A DNA stretch of 64,000 bases from Leptospira neocaledonica (GCF_002812205.1 NZ_NPEA01000003.1:310001-374000), one strand, 5' to 3'. Counted from the first letter of the stretch, positions 45,193 to 58,383 are shown. The notes: generated from the sequence alone by a model not told the origin. Numbers and translations: made by a program.

Positions 45193-46365
45193 TTCAGTAT
45201 ATTCGTTTCTATCTTCAATTATAATCGTTTCTCTAATAATATTCTTCATACTTTCTTTCTTATCGATTGGAGAAAGGATCTTTTCTACATCATTCAAATA
45301 GTCTATCCATAACTCTATCTTAAGACTACGAGGTCTATCCGACCGATCTAAATAAAATTCTTTTTCTGCCCAGTTCTGGCCCTCGTCAGGCGCAGGGATT
45401 CTAGTATCGTATAAAAGTTTTTTCGGATTAGAAGAATCGGCTCTTTCTTCTCTAGAGGTCACTTTATAAAGTTTTCTAAGTATATATTCTCCGACAGAAA
45501 CTCCATCTTTAGAAAAAACCTTCAATCTCAATGCCCGAAATAAATCTCCAGTAGGATAAGCATGTCCTATACCAATGGATTTTACCTTAAGCATAATTGT
45601 TTTTGATGAAACGTATTTTGCCTCGACCATCAAACTTTTTTTCAGGTCTTCAAGTGAATGACCTCCTCGAAAGTTATGACTCTTCTTTGTTCCGGGAGAT
45701 AAATGACAATCCAAACAATCCGAGTCTTTCGCAAAACCGGAATTCTCCCATTCTTCTACAGTCCCTTGCATAGTTAGACTGGAATACTGAATAGTTTTAG
45801 AAGAGTTTGATAAAGTTTGCCAGGTCGGGAAGTTGAATTGATGACAAGAACCGCAAAGTTTATCAGAAGCGAAATCTGGTACAACTTTGTATTGATGATA
45901 TAACTTAGCAGCATCGCTCGGAAGTTTTTCCGTGATAATGTGTCCACTTCTTACATGACAAACATTACAAGAAATGCCTTCTTCCGGTTTATATAAAGAA
46001 TTCGAGGAAATCGTTTTCAGAGGTGAATGACAATTTTCACACCATTCCATTGGTTCCACTGAAAAACTATGTCTGTAAAGCTTATTTGTATGGGCGACTC
46101 GATGCCTTGATGAGAACCAATTTTCATAAATCTCTTTATGACAGGATTTGCAGTCAGCTGCAGATTCTAAAAGTTTACCGGTATTTTTATCTCGAATCGA
46201 ATCAGTTTTTAAATCAAATCCGACTGGATGGATTCCTTTATCAAAACCTAAAACGTTTTTAATATCGTTCGTAAGATTATCGGATTTTAAATTTGCTAAA
46301 GAGATTAAAATGAAAACAAACGCCACAATCTTGCTAATACGAATAACACGAAACTGAAAATTCAT
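45178..46365 (-). CDS. Pentaheme c-type cytochrome
   Basis: 395 residues, exported by an N-terminal hydrophobic segment (SKIVAFVFILISLANL). Five CxxCH heme sites are visible in the first 230 residues: CKSCH, CENCH, CNVCH, CGSCH and CLDCH. Extra His residues (for example SRHRVAHTN and YHQYK) could serve as distal ligands. The last about 160 residues lack hemes and look beta-rich (HSLEDLKKSLMVEAK onward). It resembles cytochrome c554-type multiheme proteins. ATG overlaps the dus stop by 1 bp. The electron donor and acceptor are unknown. Confidence 0.82.
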   Translation of the reverse strand: MNFQFRVIRISKIVAFVFILISLANLKSDNLTNDIKNVLGFDKGIHPVGFDLKTDSIRDKNTGKLLESAADCKSCHKEIYENWFSSRHRVAHTNKLYRHSFSVEPMEWCENCHSPLKTISSNSLYKPEEGISCNVCHVRSGHIITEKLPSDAAKLYHQYKVVPDFASDKLCGSCHQFNFPTWQTLSNSSKTIQYSSLTMQGTVEEWENSGFAKDSDCLDCHLSPGTKKSHNFRGGHSLEDLKKSLMVEAKYVSSKTIMLKVKSIGIGHAYPTGDLFRALRLKVFSKDGVSVGEYILRKLYKVTSREERADSSNPKKLLYDTRIPAPDEGQNWAEKEFYLDRSDRPRSLKIELWIDYLNDVEKILSPIDKKESMKNIIRETIIIEDRNEYTEKESG

Positions 46366-47318
46366 TAAACACTTACGCTCAAACTGTTTTGAGCCTCACG
46401 TAGTGTGGAGATTAATTTTTCAGGGTCTTCCATTTTGAGAAGTTCGATTCTCATCGATTCCGTTTCTTTTCTGGATTGTATATAACGCACCAAATGTTTT
46501 CTGAGGAGGATCAGTCCGTACTTGTCTCCAAATGTTTCTCTCATCAGTTGCAAGTGATTCAGAGTAGTTGATACGATTTCTTCGAAACTTAGATCTTCTT
46601 TTTTGATATTAGAAAATATCCATGGATTTCCGATTGAATTCCTACCAATAAGGACTCCGTCCACCTTAGATTCTTCTTTTCTGCGGACAGCTTCTTCGTA
46701 ACTGCTTACATCTCCGTTTCCGAAAATAGGGACTTTTCTTTCGGATTTGATATCTGCGATCGCATCCCAATCTGCTTTGCCTGAATATCCCATCTCTCGA
46801 GTTCGACCGTGCACGGAGATTGCCATCACACCGGATTCTTCTAAAATCCTGGATACTTCCATATAATTCCTGGATGAATCATCCCAACCTAAGCGAATCT
46901 TTGCGGTCACCGGAATATCCAGTGCTCTCCTCATTTCCTCTATTATTTTTCCTGCATATACAGGTTTGCGTAGGAGGCCAACTCCAGACCCTCTCATGGA
47001 AACATTCCGGGCAGGGCAGCCCATATTCAGATCAATGATATCAGGATTTAATTCACGAATTCTTTTTGCCGCTTCTACTATGATCTCCAGTTTATTACCG
47101 AAGATCTGAAAGGTGATTGGTCTTTCTTCTTCACGAAAACGTAATAGAGATAATGCTTTTTTAGATCCGACTGCGAGGCTATCGGTAGAAACAAATTCGG
47201 TGTAAGAGAATGCAGATCCGTATCTGCGAGCCATGGTTCTAGTCGGGCTATCACTGATCCCGGCCATCGGCGACATGGCCAACCAACCGGGAATTTCGAC
47301 AGAACCGATGCGGATCAT
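46365..47318 (-). CDS. dus: tRNA-dihydrouridine synthase
   Basis: FMN enzyme reducing uridine in tRNA. Opening WLAMSPMAGISDSPTRTMAR matches the FMN-binding TIM barrel, with ITFQIFGNKLEIIVEAAKRI, DLNMGCPARNVSMRGSG (GCP motif with conserved Cys), TAKIRLGWDD, SVHGRTREMGYSG (HGRTR) and PIFGNGDV. Closest in pattern to DusB, but the subtype is not certain. It overlaps gyrA by 4 bp and the next gene by 1 bp. Confidence 0.93.
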   Translation of the reverse strand: MIRIGSVEIPGWLAMSPMAGISDSPTRTMARRYGSAFSYTEFVSTDSLAVGSKKALSLLRFREEERPITFQIFGNKLEIIVEAAKRIRELNPDIIDLNMGCPARNVSMRGSGVGLLRKPVYAGKIIEEMRRALDIPVTAKIRLGWDDSSRNYMEVSRILEESGVMAISVHGRTREMGYSGKADWDAIADIKSERKVPIFGNGDVSSYEEAVRRKEESKVDGVLIGRNSIGNPWIFSNIKKEDLSFEEIVSTTLNHLQLMRETFGDKYGLILLRKHLVRYIQSRKETESMRIELLKMEDPEKLISTLREAQNSLSVSV

Positions 47319-49828
47319 TTTTCTTTATTTTCTCGAATCACGGTACAATCTTGGACTCTATCATTGTCTTTGATGTCAACGACTCTGACTCCTACTGCAG
47401 TTCTTCCCATTTTGGAGATTTGGTTTGCTTCGGTTCGGATAACCATTCCTTGCTGAGTGACTAAGATGATCTCATCTTCCTCTCCAACGGAACTTACCGC
47501 TACAGCTGCACCGTTTTTCTCTCCCACTTTCAAGAAGGCCATTCCTTTGCCTCCTCTTCCTTTTGTTCCGAACTCTTCGAAGCCTAAACGTTTTCCGTAA
47601 CCGTTTTCAGATATCACGAATAGATCATCGCCTTCTACCACTTTAGAAAGTCCTACGATCGCATCTTCTTTGGAAAGTCTCATCCCAGTTACACCTTGTG
47701 CGGTTCTCCCTTGGGCTCGGATTGTATCCATTTCAATTCTAAGTGCAAGTCCGTTAGCGGAGAAGATCATTACGTTATCGCCTTTAATAACGGAAATCAC
47801 TTCTATGAGTTGGTCTCCATCTCTTAAGCCGATCGCGATGATGCCTGATTTTTTGACGTTACCGAATTCGGATAATTCAACTCGTTTGATAAATCCGTTT
47901 TTAGTTACGAGCAATAGGTCTTTTCCTTTATCTTCTTCCTTAAATGTGAAGATGGCGGAAATAGTTTCATTTTCACCAAGACCTATAATCGCTTTTAAGG
48001 ATTTTCCTCTGGCTTCTTTGGAAGCTTGAGGGAGTTCATAGGCCTTCATCATATAAACTTTACCGGTATTTGAGAAGAACATTACATTATCGTGGGTCAT
48101 GGCAGTTTTCATGATCTTGATCACGTCTTCTCTTTTTTGAGAAAGCCCTTGGATTCCTTTTCCACCACGTCTCTGTCTTTTAAAAGTGTCCAGAGGAAGT
48201 CTTTTTACGAATTGATCATAAGTAATTTGTAATACAACTTCTTCGTCTGCAATCAGATCTTCTGCGTTAAAGGTAGAAGACTCAACACTTTCCAAACTTA
48301 TATCTGTCTTTCTTTTGTTCCCGAATTTTTCGGAAACTTCGGCTAACTCTGTGCAAACAATGTCCGCAACCCTTTCCGGTTTCGCGAGAATGTCTTTCAG
48401 ATCTACGATCAAAGCTCGAACTTCTGCCAATTCATCGATTACCTTTTGGACTTCCAAAGAAGTTAATCTTTGTAGTCTCATCTCCAGGATCGCGTCAGCT
48501 TGGACATCTGAAAGAACGAATCGAGCCATCAATTGTTCTTTTGCTTCGGCTGCATTTTTAGATGCACGAATTACTTTGATCACTTCTTCGATATTTTCGA
48601 GAGCAATCTTCAATCCCTCTAAAATATGAGCACGCTTTTCAGCCTTATCCAGATCGAATTGTGTTCTACGAACGATTACTTCTTTTCTATGAATAGAATA
48701 AGCAACCAGGATCTCTTTTATGTTAAAGATCTTCGGTTTATTATCCAAGATCGCAAGCATTGTAATCCCGTAACTTACTTGAAGTTGAGTAAGTTTCAGA
48801 AGTTGATTTAGGATTACCTGAGCATTTGCATCTTTCTTAATATGGATCTCTACCCTGATACCTTTTCTATCAGATAGATCTAAGATTTCGGAAATTCCTT
48901 CGACTTGTTTTTCATTAACAAGCTCACCGATTCTTTCTAGAAGGGTCTTTTTATTTACTTGGTAAGGAATCTCAGTAACTACGATTACTTCTCTGCCTTT
49001 TTTGTTCTCTTCGATTTCTACTTTGGATCGAATCCGAATGGAACCTTTACCGGAATGGTAGGCAGATAATAAACCTTCTCCACCGATGATCGTACCGCCA
49101 GTAGGGAAATCCGGACCTGGCATTATTTTAAGAAGTTCTGATATACTTATATCAGGATTTTTAATTACAGTGATAACGGCTTCAATCGTTTCTCTCAAGT
49201 TATGAGGAGGAATGTTCGTAGCCATTCCTACCGCGATTCCAGAAGAACCGTTTACGAGTAGATTAGGAAAATTTGCGGGAAGTACATCGGGTTGCTGTTT
49301 TGTATCATCGAAGTTAGGAGAAAAGTTTACCGTTTCCTTTTCGATGTCCCTTAAAAGTTCTTCTGCAACTTTTGCAAGTCTTGCTTCCGTGTATCGGTAT
49401 GCTGCAGGATTGTCACCATCTATAGATCCGTAGTTTCCTTGCCCATCAATGAGAGGAACTCTAAGGGAAAAATCTTGGACCATACGCACTAATGCATCGT
49501 ATACGGAGCTATCTCCGTGTGGGTGATAATTACCTAATACTTCCCCGACAATTTTTGCACATTTAACATAAGGGCGGTCGCTTCTCCAAGCCCTTTCGTT
49601 CATTGCATGTAGAATACGTCTGTGAACCGGTTTTAAACCGTCTCTGACGTCAGGTAAAGCCCTACCTACAATTACGCTCATCGCATAACCAAGATAGGCT
49701 TCCTTCATTTGGTCTTCGATTTCGACAGGAATTACCCTGACGCCATTCTTCAATGCATCACCAATATCAGGACGGGAAGAAAGACTGAATCCTAAAGTTT
49801 TTGTTTCGTTCTCTAGCTCTTCGCTCAT
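47315..49828 (-). CDS. gyrA: DNA gyrase subunit A
   Basis: Cuts and rejoins DNA for negative supercoiling. YAMSVIVGRALPDVRDGLKPVHRRIL and the active Tyr in AAYRYTEARL are intact. The quinolone-resistance region reads HPHGDSSVYDALVRM, with Ser and Asp at the E. coli 83 and 87 positions (susceptible type). The GyrA box QRRGGKG in the C-terminal propeller is present. Length is 837 residues. It follows gyrB with a 30-bp gap and overlaps dus by 4 bp. Confidence 0.97.
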   Translation of the reverse strand: MSEELENETKTLGFSLSSRPDIGDALKNGVRVIPVEIEDQMKEAYLGYAMSVIVGRALPDVRDGLKPVHRRILHAMNERAWRSDRPYVKCAKIVGEVLGNYHPHGDSSVYDALVRMVQDFSLRVPLIDGQGNYGSIDGDNPAAYRYTEARLAKVAEELLRDIEKETVNFSPNFDDTKQQPDVLPANFPNLLVNGSSGIAVGMATNIPPHNLRETIEAVITVIKNPDISISELLKIMPGPDFPTGGTIIGGEGLLSAYHSGKGSIRIRSKVEIEENKKGREVIVVTEIPYQVNKKTLLERIGELVNEKQVEGISEILDLSDRKGIRVEIHIKKDANAQVILNQLLKLTQLQVSYGITMLAILDNKPKIFNIKEILVAYSIHRKEVIVRRTQFDLDKAEKRAHILEGLKIALENIEEVIKVIRASKNAAEAKEQLMARFVLSDVQADAILEMRLQRLTSLEVQKVIDELAEVRALIVDLKDILAKPERVADIVCTELAEVSEKFGNKRKTDISLESVESSTFNAEDLIADEEVVLQITYDQFVKRLPLDTFKRQRRGGKGIQGLSQKREDVIKIMKTAMTHDNVMFFSNTGKVYMMKAYELPQASKEARGKSLKAIIGLGENETISAIFTFKEEDKGKDLLLVTKNGFIKRVELSEFGNVKKSGIIAIGLRDGDQLIEVISVIKGDNVMIFSANGLALRIEMDTIRAQGRTAQGVTGMRLSKEDAIVGLSKVVEGDDLFVISENGYGKRLGFEEFGTKGRGGKGMAFLKVGEKNGAAVAVSSVGEEDEIILVTQQGMVIRTEANQISKMGRTAVGVRVVDIKDNDRVQDCTVIRENKEK

Positions 49829-49858
49829 TTGTATTTAGAAATTCCTATTACCAATATA

Positions 49859-52316
<2,458 letters not shown>

Positions 52317-52320
<4 letters not shown>

Positions 52321-53414
52321 TGGTAAGGAGTGACTAGTCCGTTTTTCACTAGGAAGATCTGTTTTTCATCTTCCAATCTTCCCACATAGTCGGAGATACC
52401 TTCTAGGTCAGTCGTGGTAAAAAATGCCTGCCCTGAATTCAAAACTAAATCTACGAAATATTCTCTTCTTTTTACATCCAATTCTCGAATCACATCATCG
52501 ATCAGAAGAATTGGAGTTCTTCCCAATTTCCTACGATAATACTCGAACGCAGCCGCTTTCAGAGAAATTACTGTACTTCTCTTCTGGCCTTGAGAAGCAA
52601 AATCCATGATATCACGATTATCTTCTCCTATATACAGGTCATCCCTATGAATTCCGACGGAAGTATAACCTAATTTCCTATCTCTGTTGATATTCCTTTG
52701 TAGGGTTTCTTTAAAATCTTCCAGATCAGAAAAGCTGGGTTTGTATTCCAAAGTTAGATTATCTCTTCCACCGCTGAGCTTTTTCAGATTGTCTCTATAA
52801 ATAGGATCAAACTCTAAAATGAATTCTTTCCTTTTATTAAAAATACCGATCCCTTTTTCGATGAGCCTTTGGTTCCAAATCTCATAAAGGGCAGGGTCAG
52901 AAGATCCACTTTTTAAAAGTGCATTTCTCTGTTTTAAGATACGATTATATTCTATCAGATCATTTAAGTAAGAAGGATCTAAAGAAGAAAGTAGACTGTC
53001 CAAAAACCTTCTTCTTTCGGATGGTCCACCTTCAACGATGATCAAGTCCAAGGGAGTCATTAAAACACTCAGGAATTTACCAACTAAGTCGGATCTTTTT
53101 TTGACTTCTTCTTGATTAAATTTAAGTTTGCGACGACTAACAGGTTTTTTAGAAAAACCTAATTCATAAATTTCTCTTTTATGATCTCGATCTGCTTCAC
53201 CTTTGATATAATATCCGTCAGAGTTCCAACGAATTAAATTTCCTTCTTCAGATTCTCTAAAACTTTTCAGCCAAGATATCATGGAGATCGCTTCGAGTAA
53301 GTTTGTTTTTCCTTCTCCGTTCTCTCCCACAAAGAAAATAAGCCTGGAATTGAACTCCAGGCTTATCTGCTCGTGATTTCTGAAATTGAGAAGCCTTAGG
53401 CTTCGTAAAAACAC
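52317..53414 (-). CDS. recF: DNA replication and repair protein RecF
   Basis: SMC/Rad50-like ATPase in gap repair. Walker A is [18 protein letters not shown]. The signature region [18 protein letters not shown] and the Walker [20 protein letters not shown] are both intact. Length is 365 residues. It is 12 bp behind dnaN and overlaps dciA by 4 bp in the origin operon. Confidence 0.95.
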
Positions 53415-53426
53415 GGATCTTCTCTT

Positions 53427-54548
53427 TTAAATTTTCATCGGCATGATTACCGATATAAAATCAGGATCGGAAGGATCCTTAAATACAACAGGGGAACTTG
53501 AATCACTGAATTCTATTCTGAACTCATTATCATCAATCGACTTGAATACGTCAGATAGATATTCACCTTTAAATGCAACGGTAACCTCATCTCCAGAATA
53601 TTCGATTGGCATATTAATACTAACCTCGTTCACTCCTTGTGTTTGAGCGTAAAAGTTAATATTATTTTTAGTGAATGTTAAACGTATCTGACGCGTAGGT
53701 TCTTCTGCAGCGATCAATGCTTGTCTAAGATAGATTTGGAATCCTTCCTTTGGAATTACAGCACTGAACTTAGAAGACTTAGGAATTACTTGCTCATAAT
53801 TCGGGAAATTACCTTCGATCAATTTACAAAGTAATTCAATCTGATTTGCATTCACATAGATTTGATTGTCTATAATTCCGATCTTTCCTGTTTCTGCAGT
53901 CGCGATCATTTTAGAGATCTCTCTGATTGCCTTAGAAGGAATGATCACTGAATCTTTAAATTTCAATGTAGTAGAAAGAGGCCTTTCTATTTTACATAAC
54001 CTTCTGCCATCAGTAACTGCAAAAACAAGCTTATCTCCTTTAGGGACCATAAATAATCCATTGAAGATATATCTTTGGTCTTCATGAGCAATTGCATAAG
54101 AAGTTTTACGGATCATCTCTGCAAACATTGCAGTTGGAAAATCAGAGATATTAGATGCATCCACTTTAGGAATGGTCTTAATCTCTTCTGCATCCATTCC
54201 ATTCAGTTTGTTTTTATAATCATTTTTCTTAGTAGCGTCGGTGATATAAGTAATACTTGAATCAGCATCGCCATCTTCAGTTGAGAGTAAAGCCTCTTCA
54301 AAGTGAATGGTTTTAAAAATACTGGATAACTGTTTTGCAGGTAATGAAATATCTCCGGATTTGTCTACTTGAGCATTTAATGATGTTTTAATAGATATTT
54401 CTAAGTCAGTCGCAGAAATAGATACGGAAGAAGTTTCAGCTTCTAATTTTAAGTTGGAGAGAACAGAACGTATCTCTCTAGCAGAGATTACTCCCTCTAC
54501 AGCGTGAATCGCTTTTAGGAATTCGGATGTGTTCACTTTGATCTTCAA
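53427..54548 (-). CDS. dnaN: DNA polymerase III beta sliding clamp
   Basis: Ring clamp for the replicase. Starts [22 protein letters not shown] and continues [19 protein letters not shown], as in Dna[14 protein letters not shown] (usually TDGHRLA) and the C-terminal [21 protein letters not shown] are typical. Three repeats of the clamp fold are implied by 373 residues. It is separated from dnaA by a 324-bp AT-rich gap. Confidence 0.96.
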   Translation of the reverse strand: MKIKVNTSEFLKAIHAVEGVISAREIRSVLSNLKLEAETSSVSISATDLEISIKTSLNAQVDKSGDISLPAKQLSSIFKTIHFEEALLSTEDGDADSSITYITDATKKNDYKNKLNGMDAEEIKTIPKVDASNISDFPTAMFAEMIRKTSYAIAHEDQRYIFNGLFMVPKGDKLVFAVTDGRRLCKIERPLSTTLKFKDSVIIPSKAIREISKMIATAETGKIGIIDNQIYVNANQIELLCKLIEGNFPNYEQVIPKSSKFSAVIPKEGFQIYLRQALIAAEEPTRQIRLTFTKNNINFYAQTQGVNEVSINMPIEYSGDEVTVAFKGEYLSDVFKSIDDNEFRIEFSDSSSPVVFKDPSDPDFISVIMPMKI

Positions 54549-54872
54549 TTTGCATTCTCCATTTATATAGGTGATCTATATATAGATTCTTATATATGTA
54601 CTGTTGTAGTACTTGTACCTGTGCATATGTAGATAAGAGTCATAACTCTTTAGATAAGGGAAATATGTCGCATATATATTGAAAAGTACAATTTCCAAGA
54701 GCCGGAAAAAACTCCTTCATATCTGTTATAATAACCTTCAAAACCAAAGTCTTAAGGGACAATAATTTTGTGTTATGTCTTATTTACTTGTTACACATAG
54801 AATATTAACTATTTATTTACATGTTATCTATAGGTCTATGTCGCTTACAGATAAGAGTTGAAACTTATTTTT
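54549..54872. other. Candidate replication origin between dnaN and dnaA
   Basis: Non-coding and very AT-rich, with a stretch of alternating TATATA (54573-54600). It holds several TTATCT-type motifs: TTATCTACA (minus, 54628-54636), TTATCTAAA (minus, 54649-54657), TTATCTATA (plus, 54824-54832) and TTATCTGTA (minus, 54846-54854). These differ by one to three bases from the standard DnaA box TTATCCACA. The dnaA-dnaN gap is a usual oriC site and gene strands diverge around this region. No perfect consensus box is present, so oriC is proposed but not proven. Confidence 0.55.
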
Positions 54873-56213
54873 TTATTGGAAACGGAATCGATTTAGGACT
54901 TCTTCCACTTTAGTGGAAAATTCTTTATCATCTTTTATCTTATTTTCGATGTTACGAACTGCATGAATCACAGTGGTATGTTCTGCAGAAAACATTCTTC
55001 CAACCTGACTTTTATTCAGTCGGAAACCTTTGTGCAATACATACATACAGAGATGTCGAGGGATCACATACTCCGGCTTTCTGCTCTTTCCCATCACTTC
55101 ATTCGGATCTAGGTTATAAAGAGAAGAAATATGTTCGATAACCTTATCTTGGCTAAGTTGGAAATTCTTTTTACGGAAGATACGATTTTTCAGTATCTCT
55201 TCTATCATTGATGTGGTGAAGAATAGATGAGAGAATGCTCTCTTATGAAGGGCTAAATCGTTTAAAGCTCCTAAAAGTGCACGAGTATCATCTTCGATCA
55301 GATCTGCAATGAACTGTATATGTTCTTGGGAAAGTCCCAAATTCAAAATTTGACAGTTCTTTTCCAAAATACCAACTCTGATATCTCTATCAGGAGGTTG
55401 GATATCCGCCTGAACCCCTGTTACAAATCTGGATTTTAATCTTTCATGCAAAGGAAGTTCGGAACTAGGACGATCCGATGCGATCACTATCTGTCTTTTT
55501 CTTTCAAAAAGAAAATTGAAGATAGAGAAGAACTCTTCTTGGGTCTTCTCCGCTCCCGTATTTAGAAGTTGGATATCATCGATCAATAAACAGTTATAAG
55601 ATTGGTACTTAATTTTAAAAGATTCGATCGAATCTCTGGATTGCAGAGCGAATAAAAACTCGCTCATAAACGATTTTATATCTATATAATGTACTGTTTT
55701 CCAAGGTTCTTTTTTGAGAATTTCAGAACCTATTGAGTGTAAAAGATGGGTTTTACCTACCCCTACTTTTCCAAATAAATAGAGCGGATTGATCTCTGCA
55801 GGATTTTTTACACATTCCATGGCAGCGCTGAAAGCGAGACGGTTTGTGTTTCCTACGATAAAATTATCAAAAGAGTAATCCGGATTAAAAGAATAAGACT
55901 TATCTTTGAATTTTTCCTGAAGAACTTCGTTTAAGTTAGAAGCTGCTTCTAGAACGATCTCGACAGGGACTCGATTTCCACTAGCTCTAAAGATCGCTTC
56001 TTCTATATGATTCTGGTATTTTTTCTCAACGTGAGTTTTTATATTAGAAGATGGAGCTATGAGAATGCAACGATCGTCTGTTAAACTCTCTAATTGTAAG
56101 GTATATATGAACTTATCAAAGTATGTGGGGGGAATTTCCTTGGAAACTTCCTCTAATACACGCTTCCAACTAGGATCCAAACGAAACTCCAAAGATAAAA
56201 ATCCAAAACGCAC
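54873..56213 (-). CDS. dnaA: Chromosomal replication initiator DnaA
   Basis: AAA+ protein that opens the origin. [20 protein letters not shown] is Walker [11 protein letters not shown]alker B, and [17 protein letters not shown] sensor/arginine region. Domain IV ends with [20 protein letters not shown], where the usual FGGRDHTTVLHA has lost one residue and has Glu for Asp. The start is ambiguous: GTG at 56213, or TTG at 56180, which has GGAG five bases ahead and begins [12 protein letters not shown]. The N-terminal interaction domain I starts there. Length 435-446 residues. Confidence 0.95.
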   Translation of the reverse strand: MRFGFLSLEFRLDPSWKRVLEEVSKEIPPTYFDKFIYTLQLESLTDDRCILIAPSSNIKTHVEKKYQNHIEEAIFRASGNRVPVEIVLEAASNLNEVLQEKFKDKSYSFNPDYSFDNFIVGNTNRLAFSAAMECVKNPAEINPLYLFGKVGVGKTHLLHSIGSEILKKEPWKTVHYIDIKSFMSEFLFALQSRDSIESFKIKYQSYNCLLIDDIQLLNTGAEKTQEEFFSIFNFLFERKRQIVIASDRPSSELPLHERLKSRFVTGVQADIQPPDRDIRVGILEKNCQILNLGLSQEHIQFIADLIEDDTRALLGALNDLALHKRAFSHLFFTTSMIEEILKNRIFRKKNFQLSQDKVIEHISSLYNLDPNEVMGKSRKPEYVIPRHLCMYVLHKGFRLNKSQVGRMFSAEHTTVIHAVRNIENKIKDDKEFSTKVEEVLNRFRFQ

Positions 56214-56494
56214 CGACGACTTTATGTATACGAAACTCGTATTTGTCTCGGAAAAGAAAAAACTGAATTAGGAAACGGTCCGAAGGACCATCCGACGAGA
56301 TTACACTATTTTTCTTCTGTCAGTCGCATACAAATGAAAATTCGGAAATCGAAAAAGAAACATTAGGAAAAACACAGTGGATTAGTGATAAATAAATCAT
56401 TATGTCACTTAGTATATTTACTAGTATTTTGCTCATTTAACCGTTGTTAAGCGAAGTGACTAGTGGAGAATTTAAAGAAAATATAAAGAACTCT
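56214..56494. other. Intergenic region upstream of dnaA
   Basis: 281 bp without a gene, AT-rich, containing the probable dnaA promoter. Inverted repeats are present: GTCACTT (56404-56410) with AAGTGAC (56454-56460), the palindrome TACTAGTA (56419-56426), and a small hairpin GGTCC-GAA-GGACC near 56278-56290. These may be regulatory or a second part of the origin; none is proven. Confidence 0.4.
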
Positions 56495-57442
56495 TTATTT
56501 TTGTTCAAGCAGTGTGAGTTCGTGGATAAGCAATGATAGGGAAATATTTTCCTGCCCATGTACTCTTTCGTGTAATTTTTCCTTAAAACGAAAGACTGCT
56601 TCCATCTTTGGAAGATTGGAATCGAAATCTGATTTAGAAAATTCCTGTAATAATAATAATCCGATTAGATCTAAGAAGTCCTTAAAAGAAAAATCTTCCT
56701 TCCAATCAGGATGTTCTTCTTTGTATTCCAGTATCCACTCTTCTAATCTAAGATAATCCAATGGTTGTCTTAGATTTCCGCTTATTCTTTGCGAAATTTG
56801 TTCTAAAACGTTAGGCGGACAATCAAAGGATACCATACTTCCCCCCTTTGCTGGAAAGTATGGTATAGAATTTTTATTATGTAGCTCTTTGATCACTTGT
56901 TGAGGAAGGTAACCGAAAGGAATACAAACTGCTCTACTCACGATTGTCTCTTTCAATTGTTCCAAGTCGTTTACAATAAATATAAAACGAGTGAAGAAGG
57001 GGGCTTCTTCCAATGACTTTAAAAGGGCGGTCTCTGCTTCGTTACCTATCAAAGATGCATCAGGTATAATGATAAATCTTGTCTTGGAGAGGTGAGGTCT
57101 ATAGTAAAGTCTTGTGCGGATCAACCAGCGGATAGTGAACTCTTCAGGATTATCTTCTTTGCCGATAGCGATTTGTTTATTTTTCTCTAATGGGAACCAA
57201 ACTATATCCGGATGAGAATGATGCATGAACGCTCTGCAAGAAACGCAGTTTCCACAAGATGTTCCTTCTAAACAAAGGATATGTCTGATAAATCTTTCGA
57301 CTGCGGATTCTTTTCCGGTTCCTTCCGGCCCATGAAAGATAAGTAAGGGAGGAAGAAGATCAGGTTGTGAGGAGTATTTTTTTAAAAATACTAAAGCTCT
57401 TTCCTGACCTTGGATTTCCTCGATGCCGAATGCAGAAGACAT
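56495..57442 (-). CDS. holB: DNA polymerase III delta-prime subunit
   Basis: Clamp-loader AAA+ subunit. HGPEGTGKESAVERFIRHIL is a P-loop-like stretch. The zinc module reads CLEGTSCGNCVSCRAFMHHSHPDI. RFIIIPDASLIGNEAETALLKSLEEAP and VSRAVCIPFGYLP follow the DnaX/HolB pattern (SRC region). At 315 residues it fits delta prime rather than tau/gamma, which is longer. It is 17 bp behind ilvE on the same strand, upstream of dnaA. Confidence 0.9.
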   Translation of the reverse strand: MSSAFGIEEIQGQERALVFLKKYSSQPDLLPPLLIFHGPEGTGKESAVERFIRHILCLEGTSCGNCVSCRAFMHHSHPDIVWFPLEKNKQIAIGKEDNPEEFTIRWLIRTRLYYRPHLSKTRFIIIPDASLIGNEAETALLKSLEEAPFFTRFIFIVNDLEQLKETIVSRAVCIPFGYLPQQVIKELHNKNSIPYFPAKGGSMVSFDCPPNVLEQISQRISGNLRQPLDYLRLEEWILEYKEEHPDWKEDFSFKDFLDLIGLLLLQEFSKSDFDSNLPKMEAVFRFKEKLHERVHGQENISLSLLIHELTLLEQK

Positions 57443-57459
57443 GTTCCTTTTATTAAGGA

Positions 57460-58383
57460 TTAATAAACAGGAGTCAACCAGTGTTTGTAGTTTTGGTTTT
57501 TTCCAACTACAAGATCGAAAAATGTGGACTGCAACTTTTTAGTAATGGGTCCCATTTCACCGTTACCGATCTTTCTCTTATCTACTTCGCTGACCCAAGC
57601 GATCTGCACTCCGGTTCCGGAGAAGAATATTTCATCAGCGATATAAAGTTCACTTCTTGTGATATCTCTTTCGATGATTTCATATCCTGAATCTTTTGCG
57701 AGTTGTAAAACGGAACGTCTTGTGATTCCTTCTAACAAAGAAGAAGAGATAGAAGGAGTGATGATCTTTCCGTCTCTCACTAAGAAGATATTTTCTGCAG
57801 AACCTTCACTTACGAATCCTCTTCCGTCTAAGAAGATCGCTTCGTCATATCCGTTCTGAACTGCTTCCGATTTTGCAAGAGCAGAGTTTACATATCCACC
57901 GGAAACTTTGGAGAGAGTAGGGATGACAGTATCATCGAACCTTCTCCAACTAGAAACCATAGTAGTCAGTCCACGTTTGGTATCTAAGTAATCATCTAAC
58001 TCCAAAACATAAATTGCAAGTTCAGTAGGAACATCGTGGAACCTAGGAGAAAGTTGCAGAGCAGAAGTGTAGATGAAAGGTCTAAGATATACGTTCCTTC
58101 TGTATCCGGATTGTTTCAGCAGATCTAAGGTTATGTCACGGAGTTCTTCCGGAGTTTTTGTGAACTGCAACTGCATGATCTTTGTAGAATTCACAAGACG
58201 TTTATAATGATCTAAGATCCTAAAAACATATAAGTTATCGGAACTAGAATCATAATATCCTCGGATACCTCCGAAGACTGTGGTTCCATATTGTAAGGCG
58301 TGAGTTTTGATGTTTATATTTGCTTCTGACTCCGGGACTATTTTTCCTTCGAAGTAAGAGAGTTTCTTGATGGATTCGGGCAT
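57460..58383 (-). CDS. ilvE: Branched-chain amino acid aminotransferase
   Basis: PLP-dependent class IV aminotransferase for Leu, Ile and Val. FEGKIVPESEANINIKTHALQYGTTVFGGIRGY opens the family fold. The PLP Lys lies in LSKVSGGYVNSALAKSEA, followed by DEAIFLDGRGFVSEGSAENIFLVRDG (ENIF) and SELYIADEIFFSGTGVQIAWV. Length is 307 residues. It diverges from mnmG. Confidence 0.94.
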   Translation of the reverse strand: MPESIKKLSYFEGKIVPESEANINIKTHALQYGTTVFGGIRGYYDSSSDNLYVFRILDHYKRLVNSTKIMQLQFTKTPEELRDITLDLLKQSGYRRNVYLRPFIYTSALQLSPRFHDVPTELAIYVLELDDYLDTKRGLTTMVSSWRRFDDTVIPTLSKVSGGYVNSALAKSEAVQNGYDEAIFLDGRGFVSEGSAENIFLVRDGKIITPSISSSLLEGITRRSVLQLAKDSGYEIIERDITRSELYIADEIFFSGTGVQIAWVSEVDKRKIGNGEMGPITKKLQSTFFDLVVGKNQNYKHWLTPVY

